The position numbers and the translations under genes were made by a program. Shown here one piece after another: positions 22,801-37,000 of a DNA stretch of 64,000 nucleotides. The stretch lies in the NCBI GenBank assembly GCA_905221615.1, contig CAJNDT010003246.1:535306-599305 (forward strand). Reading direction: 5' to 3'. Origin of the DNA: Symbiodinium sp. CCMP2592. Lineage: Eukaryota > Sar > Dinophyceae > Suessiales > Symbiodiniaceae. The notes beneath the pieces are model-generated. The model was not told where the DNA came from and ran no database searches. It saw only the letters and a list, made by a program, of their open reading frames with translations. Each line of letters begins with the position of its first letter. Position 1 is the stretch's first letter.

Positions 22801-25800
22801 TAGCCATAGAGGTCTACAAAATATTGCGGGATGTAGGGCCTTAGTAGGGAGATGTAGGGAGGATTTAGGCTTGTTTCGTCTGGGTATACTTCCTACTTTC
22901 ATCGTACACAGGGCACAAGCAAGCTTGCCGTTTCGGCCAAGCGACTGCGCCGTCCGCCTCCAACATCGACCACCAGCCCCAGACCCCAGAATCAAAGCTT
23001 TAATCCATAGAGGCCTACTAATTAGAACGGGTTTTGCGTATATGTAGTTAGTATTATATAGTATAGTTATTAAGATTCCCAGTAGTACCCTTATTCCCTT
23101 TTGGTAGTCCTAGGTTCCTTATAAAGGTACCCAATACCAAAAAGGGAGCCCTTTTTATTCCTAGGTTAGTGGGCATCCTAGGTTACATACAATGTAGTTA
23201 CCTAAAGAAAGGTCTGCGTTTGCCTGGGCCCCTGGGCTGCTTTGGCCCAAGATTGGCGCCCTGGACTGGATTCCGAATTGAGCGTGAACTGCCCGGAACG
23301 CATTGTACGTTTCAACTTGCACGGATTGTTCTCAGATTTCTAAACCCATATCAATTGCCTCAACGGTAGTTTGTGAGATGTCGTGTTTCGGGACGGCGTT
23401 TGGAGTTTCGGGTCTGCGTTGTTGCGGGAATTTGGCCGCAGCTGCCTAAACCCTCAACCCCTATACCTGTACCTCAATTTAGGCATGAGGACCATGATGC
23501 TCGGAGTTTCCTTCGAAACTGAACCCTTCTTGGGACAGCGATCCCAAAAGGCTCAGAGACGAATCCGAAACCCGAAACCATAGACCCCAAGCACTATAAG
23601 CCCTAAATTGTATAAAGTTGGTAGTCAGTATTGTATAGAACCCCAAACCGTAAACGCTACATGCCACCCCAAGGCCCAGAGATTGGATGTCTCAGATCAA
23701 AGTCTTCCGTTTCAGTGTTCAAAAGATACTTCGACGGGGTCCAAATAACGTGTGCCAGTGCCGGATCCCCTTTGTAGCCTCTTGCAGAATATTCAGTATC
23801 CCGCTAAAGTCTCTTATAACAGACATCCTGCTCGAACGATTGAGTAAGCCTCTGCACCGCTCATGGGGGGGCCTAGACTTGATAGCTCGGGACCAACGTC
23901 AGCTACAGTCCCTGTATGACTTTGCTAGAAAAAATCTCAAAGCCATGTGGACCCTCTATGGTTGTAGTCCCTCTTGGTCCCTGTCGTATACTTGCAAACC
24001 CTCTTGTAAGTAGTCAGGACTTTTTGTTACGCTCTGAACCCACTCAGGAGCTTTGTAAAACGAGGAACCCAATAAGGATGCGACAAGTGGAATCCTTACT
24101 ATAGAAGCGGTGAAGGGCTTAGGCTTGAAGATTTGGTTCAGTTTAGGGCTCAGCCTACTTCCAGAAGCCAACAGCACCCCTTGGAAGCTGTATAGATGCC
24201 CCTACAAAGCTTTATAAACCTTATACAGTCCTTTGAGAATAACAAGCTTAACTGGTTCAAAAATCGCTTTGGCTAATGCGTGAGGTTTGGAATGCCTGTG
24301 CCGATGACCGGCGTGAAAAGCAGCAGCATCGTCTTCAAGAGCCTTGCTTGACCAACAGCTCCTCAGTATAGTGATGTTGAGGTCTCTGAGTGGTATTTGG
24401 GCCATACTAGGCTTCTCGACAGGCTCCCATACGAGTTGAGCTCCTACACGCTGTTGATCTTCGAATAATCCATGTTAGGCGACTTCTAGGGTTGTATGAA
24501 GGGGTCTTTGTCTGAATAATCAATAGTTTAGGGTATACCACAGGGGTTCCCATAAACGGTTCTTTATCAGGGCTAAAAAGTTTCCCAGGTTTGCAAAAGC
24601 CCGAAGCTCAGAACAAGAACCGCCACGTGGAGATCCAGGAGTGATCACCCCCTAAGCCCAAAAAAGCCCTGAAACCCGAAAACCCTAGACCCTAAACCCG
24701 AAAACCCTAAAGCCGAAAAACATAAAGCCCTAAACTCTATGTCTATAACCCTAAACTCTAAAACGCCAAACTCTAAAACCCTAAACCCGAAAACCCCGAA
24801 CTCTAGAACGCCAAAACCCTGAAGCCTCAAACTCAAAACCCGAAAACCCGAAACCCTAAAACCCTAAAGCTCTAAAACCCTAAGCCCCCAAACCCTCAAC
24901 CCCAAAACCCTAAAACTCTAAAACCCAAAACCCCAAAACCCCAAAACCCTAAAGCCCCAAACGCGGGATCCAGGAGTGATGAGCCCGTGGAGCCCTTCGC
25001 AATCTTCTGCGGGGATCCTTGGAGGTTCATGTGTACTTGGAGGATCATGGGACTTCGTAAGTAAGGTTATAAGAACCTTAATTGGGGCTAGAAGTAGTTA
25101 TAAGTATAGTTACCCTAATTGTAACCCTAGTTACTAAGTTCCATGATCCTTTAAGTAGCTATAAGTTTGGTCCTTTAAGTAGGGATTCCATAAGGGTATA
25201 GGGTTTAGGGGTCAGGGGTAGTTACAAGTATGGTTATAAGTCCGTTAATATGAGTTATGAGGATAGTCACCCTACTTATATTATAACTACCCATGAACCT
25301 CCAAGTACTGGAAGAAATGTGATGTCTTCCCCATCCCATATGCCCCATAGTAGTTCCTTTTTGTGGTTCATATGTAGAATTCTATAAGGTAATTTTGGGG
25401 GCTTAAAGGTCTTCGGGGTGGTTTAGGGTTTAGCGCTTAGGGGTTTGGGTTTAGGGTTCGGGGTTTAGGTTTTCTGTGGCGCTTAAAGTATAGGGTGTAC
25501 TGTAGGCTTCGTCTTTAGGTCTTTTAGGTTTGGCTCCATGCGTTTGCAGCGCGATCCTCAGATGCGGGACTTGGGGGGTTTAGGGTTCAGGGCTTAGGGT
25601 TTGCCCTAACCCTGAAATACCTACCACTTTTTAAGGACGTCTACAAGAACATCATAATAAAGAACCCTAAAAAGGTAGGTTATTCAGGGTTAAGGTAGTG
25701 TTTATAAGTTTATAGGGTTTAAGAGCTGCAGGGTTCAGGACACGCCAAACAAGGTAATTACGTATTCCCCTACTTGGAGGTTCATGGGTAGTTAGAAGTG

Positions 25801-28800
25801 GGGTTACAAGTAGGGTAACTATACCTATAACTCATATTAGGGGACTTATAACCCTAGTTATAACTACCCATGAACCTCCAAGGTAGTAGCGAGTAGAAGG
25901 CAGTCCCAATGCAGAGCAAACCCCTGCCTATGTGCATCTTGCACATGAGTCAGGACCCTCCTTGTACCCTCAAACAGGGATATATGGGCCCAAATAAGGG
26001 GCATTTAGGGTCTAATAGAGGGTAGATGGAGGGTCTAGGAATCTTGCTCTGATTGGCGTGCTTGGTCATGCCGACACTGAAGAGTGCACGGTGCATTCAG
26101 GATCTGATGGATACAATGCTTGTAGCTCTTGTTGCGCCGCATAGTAGTCAAGAGCCACGGCAACCCCCCTGGAGTCCATAACGCCTAAGCGCAAACGAAA
26201 TCTCAAACTTTAGGCCCTAAATCCCAAAGCTCCGATTCGTAGAGATTCAAGGAGTCCAAGGAGCCAGGAGCCTGATGTTCAACGTGTCAGGTTCTTGCCG
26301 GTATGGCTCGGGAAGTGCACCGCGTTTACGGTTGCAGGGGCCCGCGAGAGCTCACTTGTTCGGACGGCGTCTGACGAGCGCCTCGGTTACCAGTTTGTTC
26401 TCATCTTCGAGGTGAAATCCTGAATCCTAAACCCCAAATCTTCGAGCCTGAGCCCTAAGCCCACAGCCAACACCGTAGAAGCATGACGCTAAGCACCGTC
26501 CAAAGCCAAATCAATCCCCACATCCTACTGTCGAAAGCCAAAACATCCTGCAGCATCCGCAATGACTGCACCATGAGGACACTGAAGACAGTCTTTAAAT
26601 TTTGACCTGCCCAAATCCGAAACCCTAAGCCTCAAAACAACAGCCCGCAAGGAAGCCGAGCGGACCACCACCGCCGCAGCCACCACCACCACCAACAACA
26701 AGAACAACAACAACGAGAACAAAAGCAGGAACACACACACACACAGACAAGCCTTATAAACTGAGTCCTAAACCCTAAATTGTGAAATTTACATCCGGAG
26801 CCCCAAACAAGAAGACAGGAAAGCAAGCACCGAGCAATCAGAGGAAGACCCCCGGTTCGGCACGCACCTGGAGATTTACCCAAGGAACAGTGGCGAGGCC
26901 GAGTATAGGCTTCAGGGTTTAGGTTTTTTTTGCTTTAGGACTTAATGAATAGGGTTTAGGGTTCTTTTAGGATTTATAGGGTTTAGGATTCACTAGTATG
27001 GGGTAGCTCTTGGCGGCTTAGGGCTTAGGGTTTGGGGCTTCAGGGAACCTTGAACCTAAATCCCCAATCGTATGCGAATCCTAAACCCTAAACCCTAAGG
27101 GACCCAAGAGCTCATGGGTGAGGCTTGTTGATTCCTTTTGTACAAGCTTGGGGATTTGCTGTGAGGTGCCCCTCCAGGGTTTGGCCCTGTGGTTTCTGTT
27201 ATTGTCGAAACCGATCGAACAGGGTTCAGCGTTCTCGGCGCTTTTGCATTGGAAGGGCTTGGGTCCAGCAGAGCATGCGAAGCCCATGCTCCCTAGAATT
27301 GTCATAGTTGGGTAGCATTTGAAAAAATCTGGGCACTTAAACCCAAGAAGGAGTAGAAATGCGACTTTTTCATACTATCCCAACCACGAACTAGTAAAGT
27401 CTGAACCTTGCCTGCAGGTGTACATTTGCGGCATTGGTGGCTCGGAGCACCTTGGAGCCTGAAAGCTCCTAAACTGTAACCACCTCAGCCTCATAAACGG
27501 AATTCCCCAAGCCCTTGAACCCTTAAGACTTAAACCCTACACCGTAGCTAAGCTCATCTCATATAGATGTTGAGATTCCGAGACCTTCGAGACGGAAACC
27601 GAAGCAACCGCAATCCCTAAACCGGAGGGTCTGGGTACTGAAGTCTGCCCTGCACCCGAAGATATGATATTCCAAGATTCTTGTAAGCACCCGGGAGGAG
27701 GTTCGGGACAGTATGCGCAGCGTTTTCTTACCAGGCCCCTCGAAAAGCCATACTTCAGAAACAATCCCTACAACTAACCCCTGCACCTCGACCCTAAACC
27801 CAGTAGCAACTACAAGAACATCGGTTTTCAAGACCTTGCATTGCCAGCAGTAGGCGTTGGCCACCGGGCTACTGCGGCCAAAACCGTGGTATCTCTGTCC
27901 AACAGAGACTAGTCATCCTTATTCGATGTGCTGTTAGACAAAGCCCCATTTTGTTGAGAAGGCGGGTGCTTGCAAGGGTTGAATGACACTTCGGGCCGGT
28001 ATTTGATCCGACAGAAGAGTTCTCATATTGCCGAATAGGCTGATGAAAATACGGTTCCGTTTAAGAGACCTGTTTGCAAAGTAGGTCCTTGTAGCAGGAC
28101 AGTCTCAAAGGGCTCAGACTGCTCCGGGCTTGGCTCGATTTGGGCGATATGATGATGGATGCCCTGAATCGTGTGGTAGGTAGCAGGGGTGTCGACTCTG
28201 TGCTTACCTGCATTCCGCTTGATGCTTCTCAGATCCAGCGTTTTAAAGTCAGGCCAAGCCGAGCGTGCCCGACACGTGTGGCAGCCCACAAACTCCTGTA
28301 CTTTTTTTACCCCAGCCACATTTTCGCGAAACATATGTATATATATATATATATATGTATATACTTGTTTGAAACATGATGTGGCATTTTCTAGTTGCTT
28401 TTCAGGCCTTGACGGATTGAGCCAAGCATGGCAATGACGTCGGCCCCTCGTGTCGCATCGCTTCTGCCAAGTGCAACAGAGATCATGGGACACCTCAAGT
28501 TGCAGCACTTGCTGGTCGGTGTAAGTCACGAGTGTGACGTGGCGCCCGAAAAGGAGGACATGGATGCCCTGATATCGAGTGGGAAGTGCGTCCGCCTCAC
28601 TACCTCGGAGACTGGGTTCTTGTTACGGAACTTGATATAAATTACCATCATAGGGATCTATAGTAAATCATACGGTTTCGAATGCTTATTATGGTAATTT
28701 GGACTAACTTCCTGAACAAGCACCCAGGAGATTAACCCCATGGTCATGTCGCAAGATGAAATCAACACTGCAGTGATTGGGTCGCTGCGCATGGGCGATT

Positions 28801-31013
28801 CCTTGTATGGCATCAACAGCTCAGAGTTCCGCAGAGCCAAGCCGACGGTGGTTCTCACACAAGCCCCTTCGATGGCCAATGGCAGAACTTTAAACTTTAA
28901 GCTTTTCGGCCTTCTATATTTGAGCCATCCCCCTAAACCCTAGACCCCTAAACCCTAAACCCCGAAGCCCTAAACCGATTGAAGAAGCGAGGCCCTGTGC
29001 GACGTTTGCGCGCCTTCCACTCGCCAAGTTGCCGGAGCTCGCGAGCTCATCCAGGAGGAGCCAGCCCTGCCCAAGCCCCTCAACTGTCCGGTTCTTAGTG
29101 GGGAATGGGGGCATAGGGATCCACTCCCCCATTTCCTACTAAGAACCAGACAGTCAATTAGGAATCAGGGTTTAGGGAACTATTACTATAAGGGCCTTAA
29201 TAGTTACCAATACTCTTATGGGGGTTCCTTGTTATAAGCAAAGTATAACGGGCCCCAAAAGCCTATTCTAATTACTTCGGCCCCTCAATTACGGAATCTA
29301 CCTTAATTAAGTTTGCTGAAATCATGATAGGGATCCCGCTGGAATTTATGGGCAGAAGCCTTATTGAGGGGTTTCGGGTATAGCTCATAAGCTAGAATTC
29401 GTAAATATGGAGTCTGACAGGAGATGACCGTCGTGAACCTAGAACCACACTCCTTGCGAGATGTGGCCGACACCTTCGCTACCGTTTCGGAGGCTGTGAC
29501 CGGCTCCACCAAAACCGGTGACTAGACACTGATTTGGGACAGTTTCTGATTTTCCTCGGTTTAGGGTTTAGGGTGACCCAAAACCCTAAACCCGGGTCGA
29601 GCGTACAACCCTAACCACAACTAAATAGCATTAAAATGCATTAAATCAATCAAGCTATCCTAAACCTCAGACACTGAACCCACGCCTCAACCCTGAACCA
29701 CTACTACAGGGGCCTGTACTAACAATTATTGTATCATGGGTGACAAAACCCTATTCTAATTTTTATGGCCCCTACATTCCACACCGTGCAGGTGATGCTT
29801 TGGCCAGTGAATTCCACGCCGGTCTCGGCCGGATCGCTTCCGCAGTCTCGCAGCCCGAGCGCAAGCGCCCCCGCAGCCCTCGGTGTGTTCTGCTGGAGTT
29901 CTGGCTTCTATAAACGGGATATATGTTTAAGTATATATCAGTCTATCTATATATATATATATATATACATACACACATACACATGCATACACACATACAC
30001 ACACATAGATACTATGCTAAATTACATTCACGCATGATGAGGGCTGTCGCAACCCATGAGTTTCGAGTACTTTCAGACCCTGAACCGTCAACATCCCGTC
30101 CAAACTGCTTTCTTGACTCTGGAAGTCTTAAGCCCCGAAATTCAGACCTCGCGACTTCTGAAGAACCCCCCAGGAACCCACCCTCCCCCCCCAGCCTTCA
30201 AAAGGAAGAAGAACAAAGGAGTGGGCCGACCCCCTCTTCGATGGAGGCCACTGGATTCCGGAAATGCTGGTGGCTGCCGGCGGCGAAAAGGGATGGCAAA
30301 GTCCCGGCAACAAGTCGAAAAAGATTGAGTCTCTTGACTTGGTTGGGTTTTGCTTTGGAGCTTTCATGGTTTAGGGTTTAGGTTTTGTTTTTGGTTTTTA
30401 GGCTTTACGATTTTACTCAGAAGGGTTTGGGTAAAGTTTCAAGTCGCGATAATAGCCCAGTACTCGCATGTGTTGAGTTTGTCATGTTGCGAGGGTGTGA
30501 AACTGCCCAGCACGCCCCACAGCCCTGAGGGCTGAGGGCTTCAGGTATTTCCCTTAGCCAATCGCTTTTGGCTTCTAAAAGGAGGGACCCTTAATAAGGA
30601 CCCCTATGCATATACCCTTTATAATACAGCCATTATATACCCATTATATAGCTCAGTATAGGGTAGGGGCTGGAAGCCCGACAGGCCTTCTGTCTTGACA
30701 GACTATGACCCAGACTGCATCTTGGTTGCCTGCTGCGGCTTCGACTTACATCGCAACCTGGAAGACGCGCAGAAGCTTTGGTCTAAGTCGTGGTGGACAT
30801 CCTTAAGGTGTGTGAAGCCGGCTCGCAGTTGCAAGTATGTGCTTGTTTTACTGCAACATGCATATATACATATACATATGATATATATATATATATATAT
30901 ACACACTCTAGATATATATCTAGATATATCTATATATATATATATACACACATATATATATATATATATACACATACATACATAACACGATATATATATA
31001 TATATATAACATG

Positions 31014-31044
<31 letters not shown>

Positions 31045-34000
31045 ATCCCCGAACCGTAGACTTAGGAAGGAAGGGAAAGTCTTTGCCGCGGACGGCAATC
31101 GCTACTTCGCGCGCCCGGGGCCGTCGCTGGTGGGGGCCCTAGGGTGTAAGGTTTAGGGTTTAGCGGTTTTGGGTTAACTGACTGACGGTGACAGTCTTAT
31201 GAGGTCCTAAGTAGCCATGATAGCTAGAATGTAGGGTTTCTATAGTAGGAATTACTATTATGATTTGGGAAAGTATTCCCCATAGCAGTACCCCGGACCC
31301 TTTGGTGGTTAGGGCAGGGTTTTAGGTTTTGGCTTGCAGTAGAATTCTTGGTTCAGGATCTGTGGATTCGGGCTTTGTGCTAAAGGTCAGACAGTACCTG
31401 AAGAAGCTTACTTTTCTGCTGAGCATCTTTGCAACTACCACGAAGGCCGCTCTACTGCCAATGACCCTAAGTCCTTCTAAGGCATTTCAGCTGAGTGCTG
31501 AAAATAGGAGTGCATCAGCCATGAAGGTTCCTACCGCTTAATATGTATATATATATATATATGTATTATATACATATATGGATGTCTTCCTTTCTGATAT
31601 CCCTTGGATACTGCAACAGTTGCATAGCATGTACAATTTCGATATACAAGAGTACTTAGTAGTCGCCAAGTTTTAGACTTGATAATTACTGTGTGGGGCC
31701 CGTACCCATGGTATCCTTGCAGCCCCAGCATCCTCGAGCCTGCGCTTGATCCGGCAGGTGGCCGGCGTTGCGATCATGGCCCGCATCATTCACGATGATG
31801 TTCCCGCCGTCGTGCTTGTGCTGCAGTTGAAAGCTTGAACCCTAATTATAAACCCTATAAACCCTAAAGCCTGAACCCTGAACCATAAACCCTATAAACC
31901 CTGAACCCTAAACCCTGAACCCTGAACCCTAAACCCTAAACCCAGGACCCAAGGCCCCTCCTTTGCAGGTGAGCGCGGTTGAGGCCACGGGGCTGCTTCC
32001 AGCGGAGGGTGTCGCCTGGGGTCGCGTGGAGCCGCCAGGGCTGAAGGCTCCTTGGGTACCAGGCGGGGGGGGGGGGGGGCCCTTCAAAGGGATCTATAGG
32101 GGTTCCTTAAGGGATCTATAGGGTTTAGGGTTTAGGGTCTGCTTAAAGGATCATGGGACTTAGTAACCAGGGTTCCTTGAAGGGTTCCTAGAAGTGGATC
32201 CATAAGGGCTCGATACGACGGGTTTTAGGGTTGCTTAAAGGATCATGGGACTTAGTAACTAGGGTTATGATTAGGGTAACTATACTTATAGATACTTATA
32301 ACCCCAATTAAGGTACGTATAACTTTACTTACTAAGTCCCATGATCCTCCCAGTAAGCGGAGTTTAGGGTTTCAGGGTTTAGGGTTCCGGGATTTCAGTT
32401 TTCTGTTTTGGGTGACTTAGGGGTGTAAGAGGATGTTGGGTTTAGGGGGTGCCAGGCAGGAGGGGGGAGGGAGGTAAGGGGGGTTGAGGAAGTGATTTCG
32501 GGTTTATGTTGTGGGCGATTTATAGGTATAAGAGGATATTGAGGGATGTTGGGTTTCGGGGTTGAGGGTATAGGGCTCGGCTCGTTCATCCACTGCAACC
32601 CTAAAGCCCAAACCCTGAATGGCTGAACCCCTAAACCTTTGCCGGAGACCTAAATCCTTAAACCTTAAATTCCGAAACCCTAAACTCCGAAACCTAGCCA
32701 TCAGACCTAATGCAAAACATCCTCAGGCCAGCCCGGCGACATCGAAGATCTTTGCTGGTCCCTACACAAAGAGGCCTGCCAGCGTGGAGAGCGCTTCTAT
32801 CTCGATCCCAAGACAGGTGGGCTGGTGGTGTTTGGGGCTCGGGCTGTCGCAACACGGAAACCCAAAGCCCGAAAACCCGCCTTGAACCCATAGATACCAA
32901 TGCCAGTAACTGCACCACAGGGATGTTTGGAAGAATGGCTATGTAACACCTGGTAGCCGGCCTGAGTTGCATTTTCGGGCTTATAACTTCTATGGTTTAG
33001 GGTAGAGAAGTCAGGGTCTTAAGGGTTTATGATTGATAGGTTATAGGTGTATACGGGGCCCGGATCCCGGACAGGCTTGAAAGTTTGGTGTTCGTGCTTC
33101 AGGTGGTTGGGTATCGAAAGGTGCATCCATCTCTTTTCTATCCATCGGTATATGTATACACACCTGGAGATCGGTGGGTGTGCTTATATATGTCATGCAT
33201 GCACAGGCACAAACAGATGTACTAGCAGTTACTAGCAGACAGAACCATACTGACAGACATGTAGATGTGCAGAACGACCTTTGTGCACGTTTCTTGCCTG
33301 CATGAGGCTACCAGGTCATGACGGAAGTTGCGCACAAGAAGCGTGGCAAGTGCTGTGGCTGCGGATGCCGACATTGCCCCTTCAACCATGCCAACGTTCC
33401 TTCCACTGAGCGTGCCGCCCGCATTCAGCAGCCAGCATGGCTGCACAAGACCTCCATCGAGGCTGATGAAGTTGATGTCCTGTTCTGGAGTGGGGGTAAG
33501 GACAGCTATCTTGCGCTTCGATCACTTCTGAAAGAGAAGGGTGAGGCAAGGAGGGGCGTCGTACTCATGACCACCTTCGATGCAAGAACGCGCATCATTG
33601 CCCACCAAGAGGTGGGAGTTTCCGAAAACTGGGGACCCCCATATGGCACCTTAAATATAAAGTAGGATCCTTATTCTAAGAACCCCCAAATAAGGGTACC
33701 CTCTCCTTCTCGCCCCTATAGCTCCCAGGTGGAGATCAAGACCGTGGTGCGCCAGGCGGAGACTTTAGGGGTGAGCCTGGTCGGAGCCCCCCTGCACCCC
33801 GGCCGACAGTATGAAGAGCAGCTGGAGCAAGCACTTCGTGTGGCCCAGAAGGGCCTCGCTGGGATTCCGATCACCCGGGTGTGCTTTGGAGATCTGCACT
33901 TAGAGCACATCCGAAGCTGGCGAGAGCAACAGCTCACTCCGGTGGTGCGAGAGGTTTGCGGCCAGTCGGCTCAGCTTCACTATCCCATCTGGCACAAAAG

Positions 34001-37000
34001 CTACGAGGCCTGTGGGGCATTCCCAGAGACTCCAATATCCCTCAATTAAGGAATATGCCATACATCATATGAGGAATCCTACTATAACTGGGTTCACAGC
34101 CCAGCTCAGAAACATGAACGTGAACCTTAAATGCTGTGGCCCATACATAACATACCTCTTTACCCTGGTTCGCGAAGAGCCGTTGAATTTTAACTTTAGC
34201 CGAACTCCTGAACCGAACGGCCTAAATCTTAAAGCCTAGACCTAAACCCTATAAATTCTGTAGACTCTAAATCCACACCTTAAAGCAAAGACACTACCCA
34301 GAGGCCCCATAGTAGTTCCTTTTTGGGGCTCATAGAATCCGATAAGGTATTGCCAGAAAGGAACTACTATGGGGCCTTACGGTGAAGCCAAGACTCCAAG
34401 CCCCGACCCTGAGGATCTCATGGCGGACTTGGTGGCAAGCGGCGTGAAGCTGGGTTCTTCTTAAGGAATTTCGTTTTAGTTACCATGAGAATCGGGATCT
34501 ATAGTGCAGTCTAGTAATTATAGGGCTTCTATTATGATGGTAAGTTAAGTTATGTTCCTTTCAGAAGGCTTTTATTATGATGATAGTTTAAGTTAAGTTC
34601 CCTTCAGAAGAACCCAGGAAGTGCCGGATCAGTGCCATGCCGGACGCTGCACCAAGCGAGGCTTTGCGTGTGCGAGCTTCCGAAAATTCGGGGTGCCTTT
34701 AAAGGGATCCTTTGGGGAGTCCTTAAAGGGATCTGTAAGGGTTCTATAAAGGGTTTAGAGTTTAGAGCTTCCGAAAATTCGGGGTACCATTAACGGGATG
34801 TTTTGGGGAGTCTTCAAAAGGATCTATAAGGGTTCTATAAAGGGTTTAGGGTTTAGAGTTTCCGAAAATTCGGGATACCTCATTCTGGGGTCCTTCGGTT
34901 GATGATATAGAACCTGCATTACCTTAAGGACCGTAAGCTATGGGAATTATGGTAAAATCCTTATTATGAGTAATGCAGGATTTATGTCATCAACCGTTCT
35001 ATTAAGGATCCCACTATTCAGGGTGCTATATTTGGGCCACCTGTTTTCGGAAACTCGCGTATCGGGATGTCAATTCGGCACGGTGATTTTCGGCTTTGGT
35101 GGTTTCGGCTCTGAGGTTGGAGTGTTTGTAGACTTTTTGGGGCTAAGTCTTCCAGAAGCCCTGACCCGCAAAGTTCAAGCGATAAAAGCTATGTGCATCA
35201 GCTCAGTCTCAGCTCCACACACATGACCGACAGTTCCTGGCAGAAGCTCGAAGCGTGAATCCTGATTTAATCCTACCCCAACCGAAGCTCTTTTCACAAA
35301 CGGAGAGCTAGCCGCCACAAAGCATCTTCCACGGTTTCAACTTCCCACGGTCGCGGGAGCACACAGCGCTGCAGCTCTCTCTCTCTCTCTCTCTCTCGCG
35401 CGCGACACCGGTGCGCGCCAGAATGTTTACTCTGTTCTTCGAGTACGTAAACCCGAGTATCCTCTACGTTCAACAGAACTTTGATGCAGAGTAATTTGTA
35501 ATATGTTTTTCCTGATCGGCCCCTTACAGTTCTCGTTAGTATAGTATGCCCCAAGACCGGCTTCCACTTATCGAGGCCCTTGTATCCGAAACTGTCCTGG
35601 GTGCAGGTAGAGGGCCTCTGCGTCGGTGCGCTCTTCGACCCCGCTCTTGCCAAGCAGGCATCAACCATGGGGCCGAAACCCCCACCTTTGCGAGAAATTA
35701 CCTGGACCCCAAATAACCTACCTTTTTGGGGGTTCCCTAATATAAAAAGTAGGTTATTTGGGGTTAAGGCGCATTCGAAAAACACCTTTATCTCTCTGTG
35801 GGGTTATGTACTTCAACAACAACTTTTAAACCCTGAATCGTGATTAGGGCTCATCGGGTTCATAATGGGGTAGAGCAGTTTTAGGGGTTAGGGCTTATAG
35901 TAGGGGTTATCGTACCCCCCCCCCCAAAAAAAAAAGTCAAAGACTAACAACTCAAAAACTCAGGCTTGCCATGTGCCCTCTAGCAGAGCCAGATATTTTC
36001 ATGGGTATCTGGGGTATAGACGTAGTCGGGGGTCCTTGGGGTCTAGGTAAGGTAAATCCTCGACTCTTAGGCGACATCCATTGGCTGGGATGCCTTCGGC
36101 GAGAATGGGGAGTTCCATTCCGTGGTGGAGCCCTGGGCATAGAGGCTCAGACAGTTGGAGGCTCCAGCGCTTGAGCCATGGTACTGTGGAAGTAGTGTTG
36201 ATGAAGTAGTAATGGCATTGTACACATGCATGATAATCTATACATCGATGTCATCAGCCTAGCAAGAATCTAGCGCAGCATAGGGTTTTCTATTCAGACC
36301 TACATGATATACTATTATATATTGCATAATTACCTTTTGTAGGTATTTTAACATCCCATACTGTACTAGAATGTACGATAACGTACTTTGAAGACTAAGT
36401 GATATCGTATACACAGATCTACTATCATACACCCCCGCTTCATTTTTGGCGCGCCAGCTCCAGCGACCGTGCCTTTGTCATGGGATCCTGGAGCATCTGA
36501 GGAATCGCCAAAACATGGCTTTAAGGTGTGGTCAAATTTACGGGTTCTAAGGATGACTATAGCGGTAATGATAATAGTTTAGGGTTTAGGAAAGTCTAAG
36601 TTAATTTGACTGTAGTTATGATATGTGCAGGTTCCGATGATTTCATTTCAGGCTGCCTGAACTTGAAGACACAGCGGTTTATGAAGGATTTCGGTTTGTG
36701 GCAGGATCATGTCATGAAGCGTTTAGAGTGGGGCTGTGTGGCCTGCAATCCATGCCATCACGTCCCTAGATGAGGATAAACTCAGCTTGCAGCATCATGG
36801 AACCTTGGTGATTCCTCGCGTGCGCACGATTTTCGACATTGAAGGGAGCCAGATGCGCGGCGTCTCGTGGGGCGTGTGCTCCAGCTTTCGAAGACCGCTC
36901 GCCAAAGAGGAGGCTCTAAAAGAAGATTGCATACGAAGAGCCAAGCTGGGTGCATGAACTCGTTGCAATGCATTGGCTAAGAACTGAGTAAAGCCCGAAC

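Noticed and set aside
30695..31098. Tyr/Ile-rich frames on both strands
   Set aside because: Translations of a (TA)n microsatellite; only 30685-30807 is coding.
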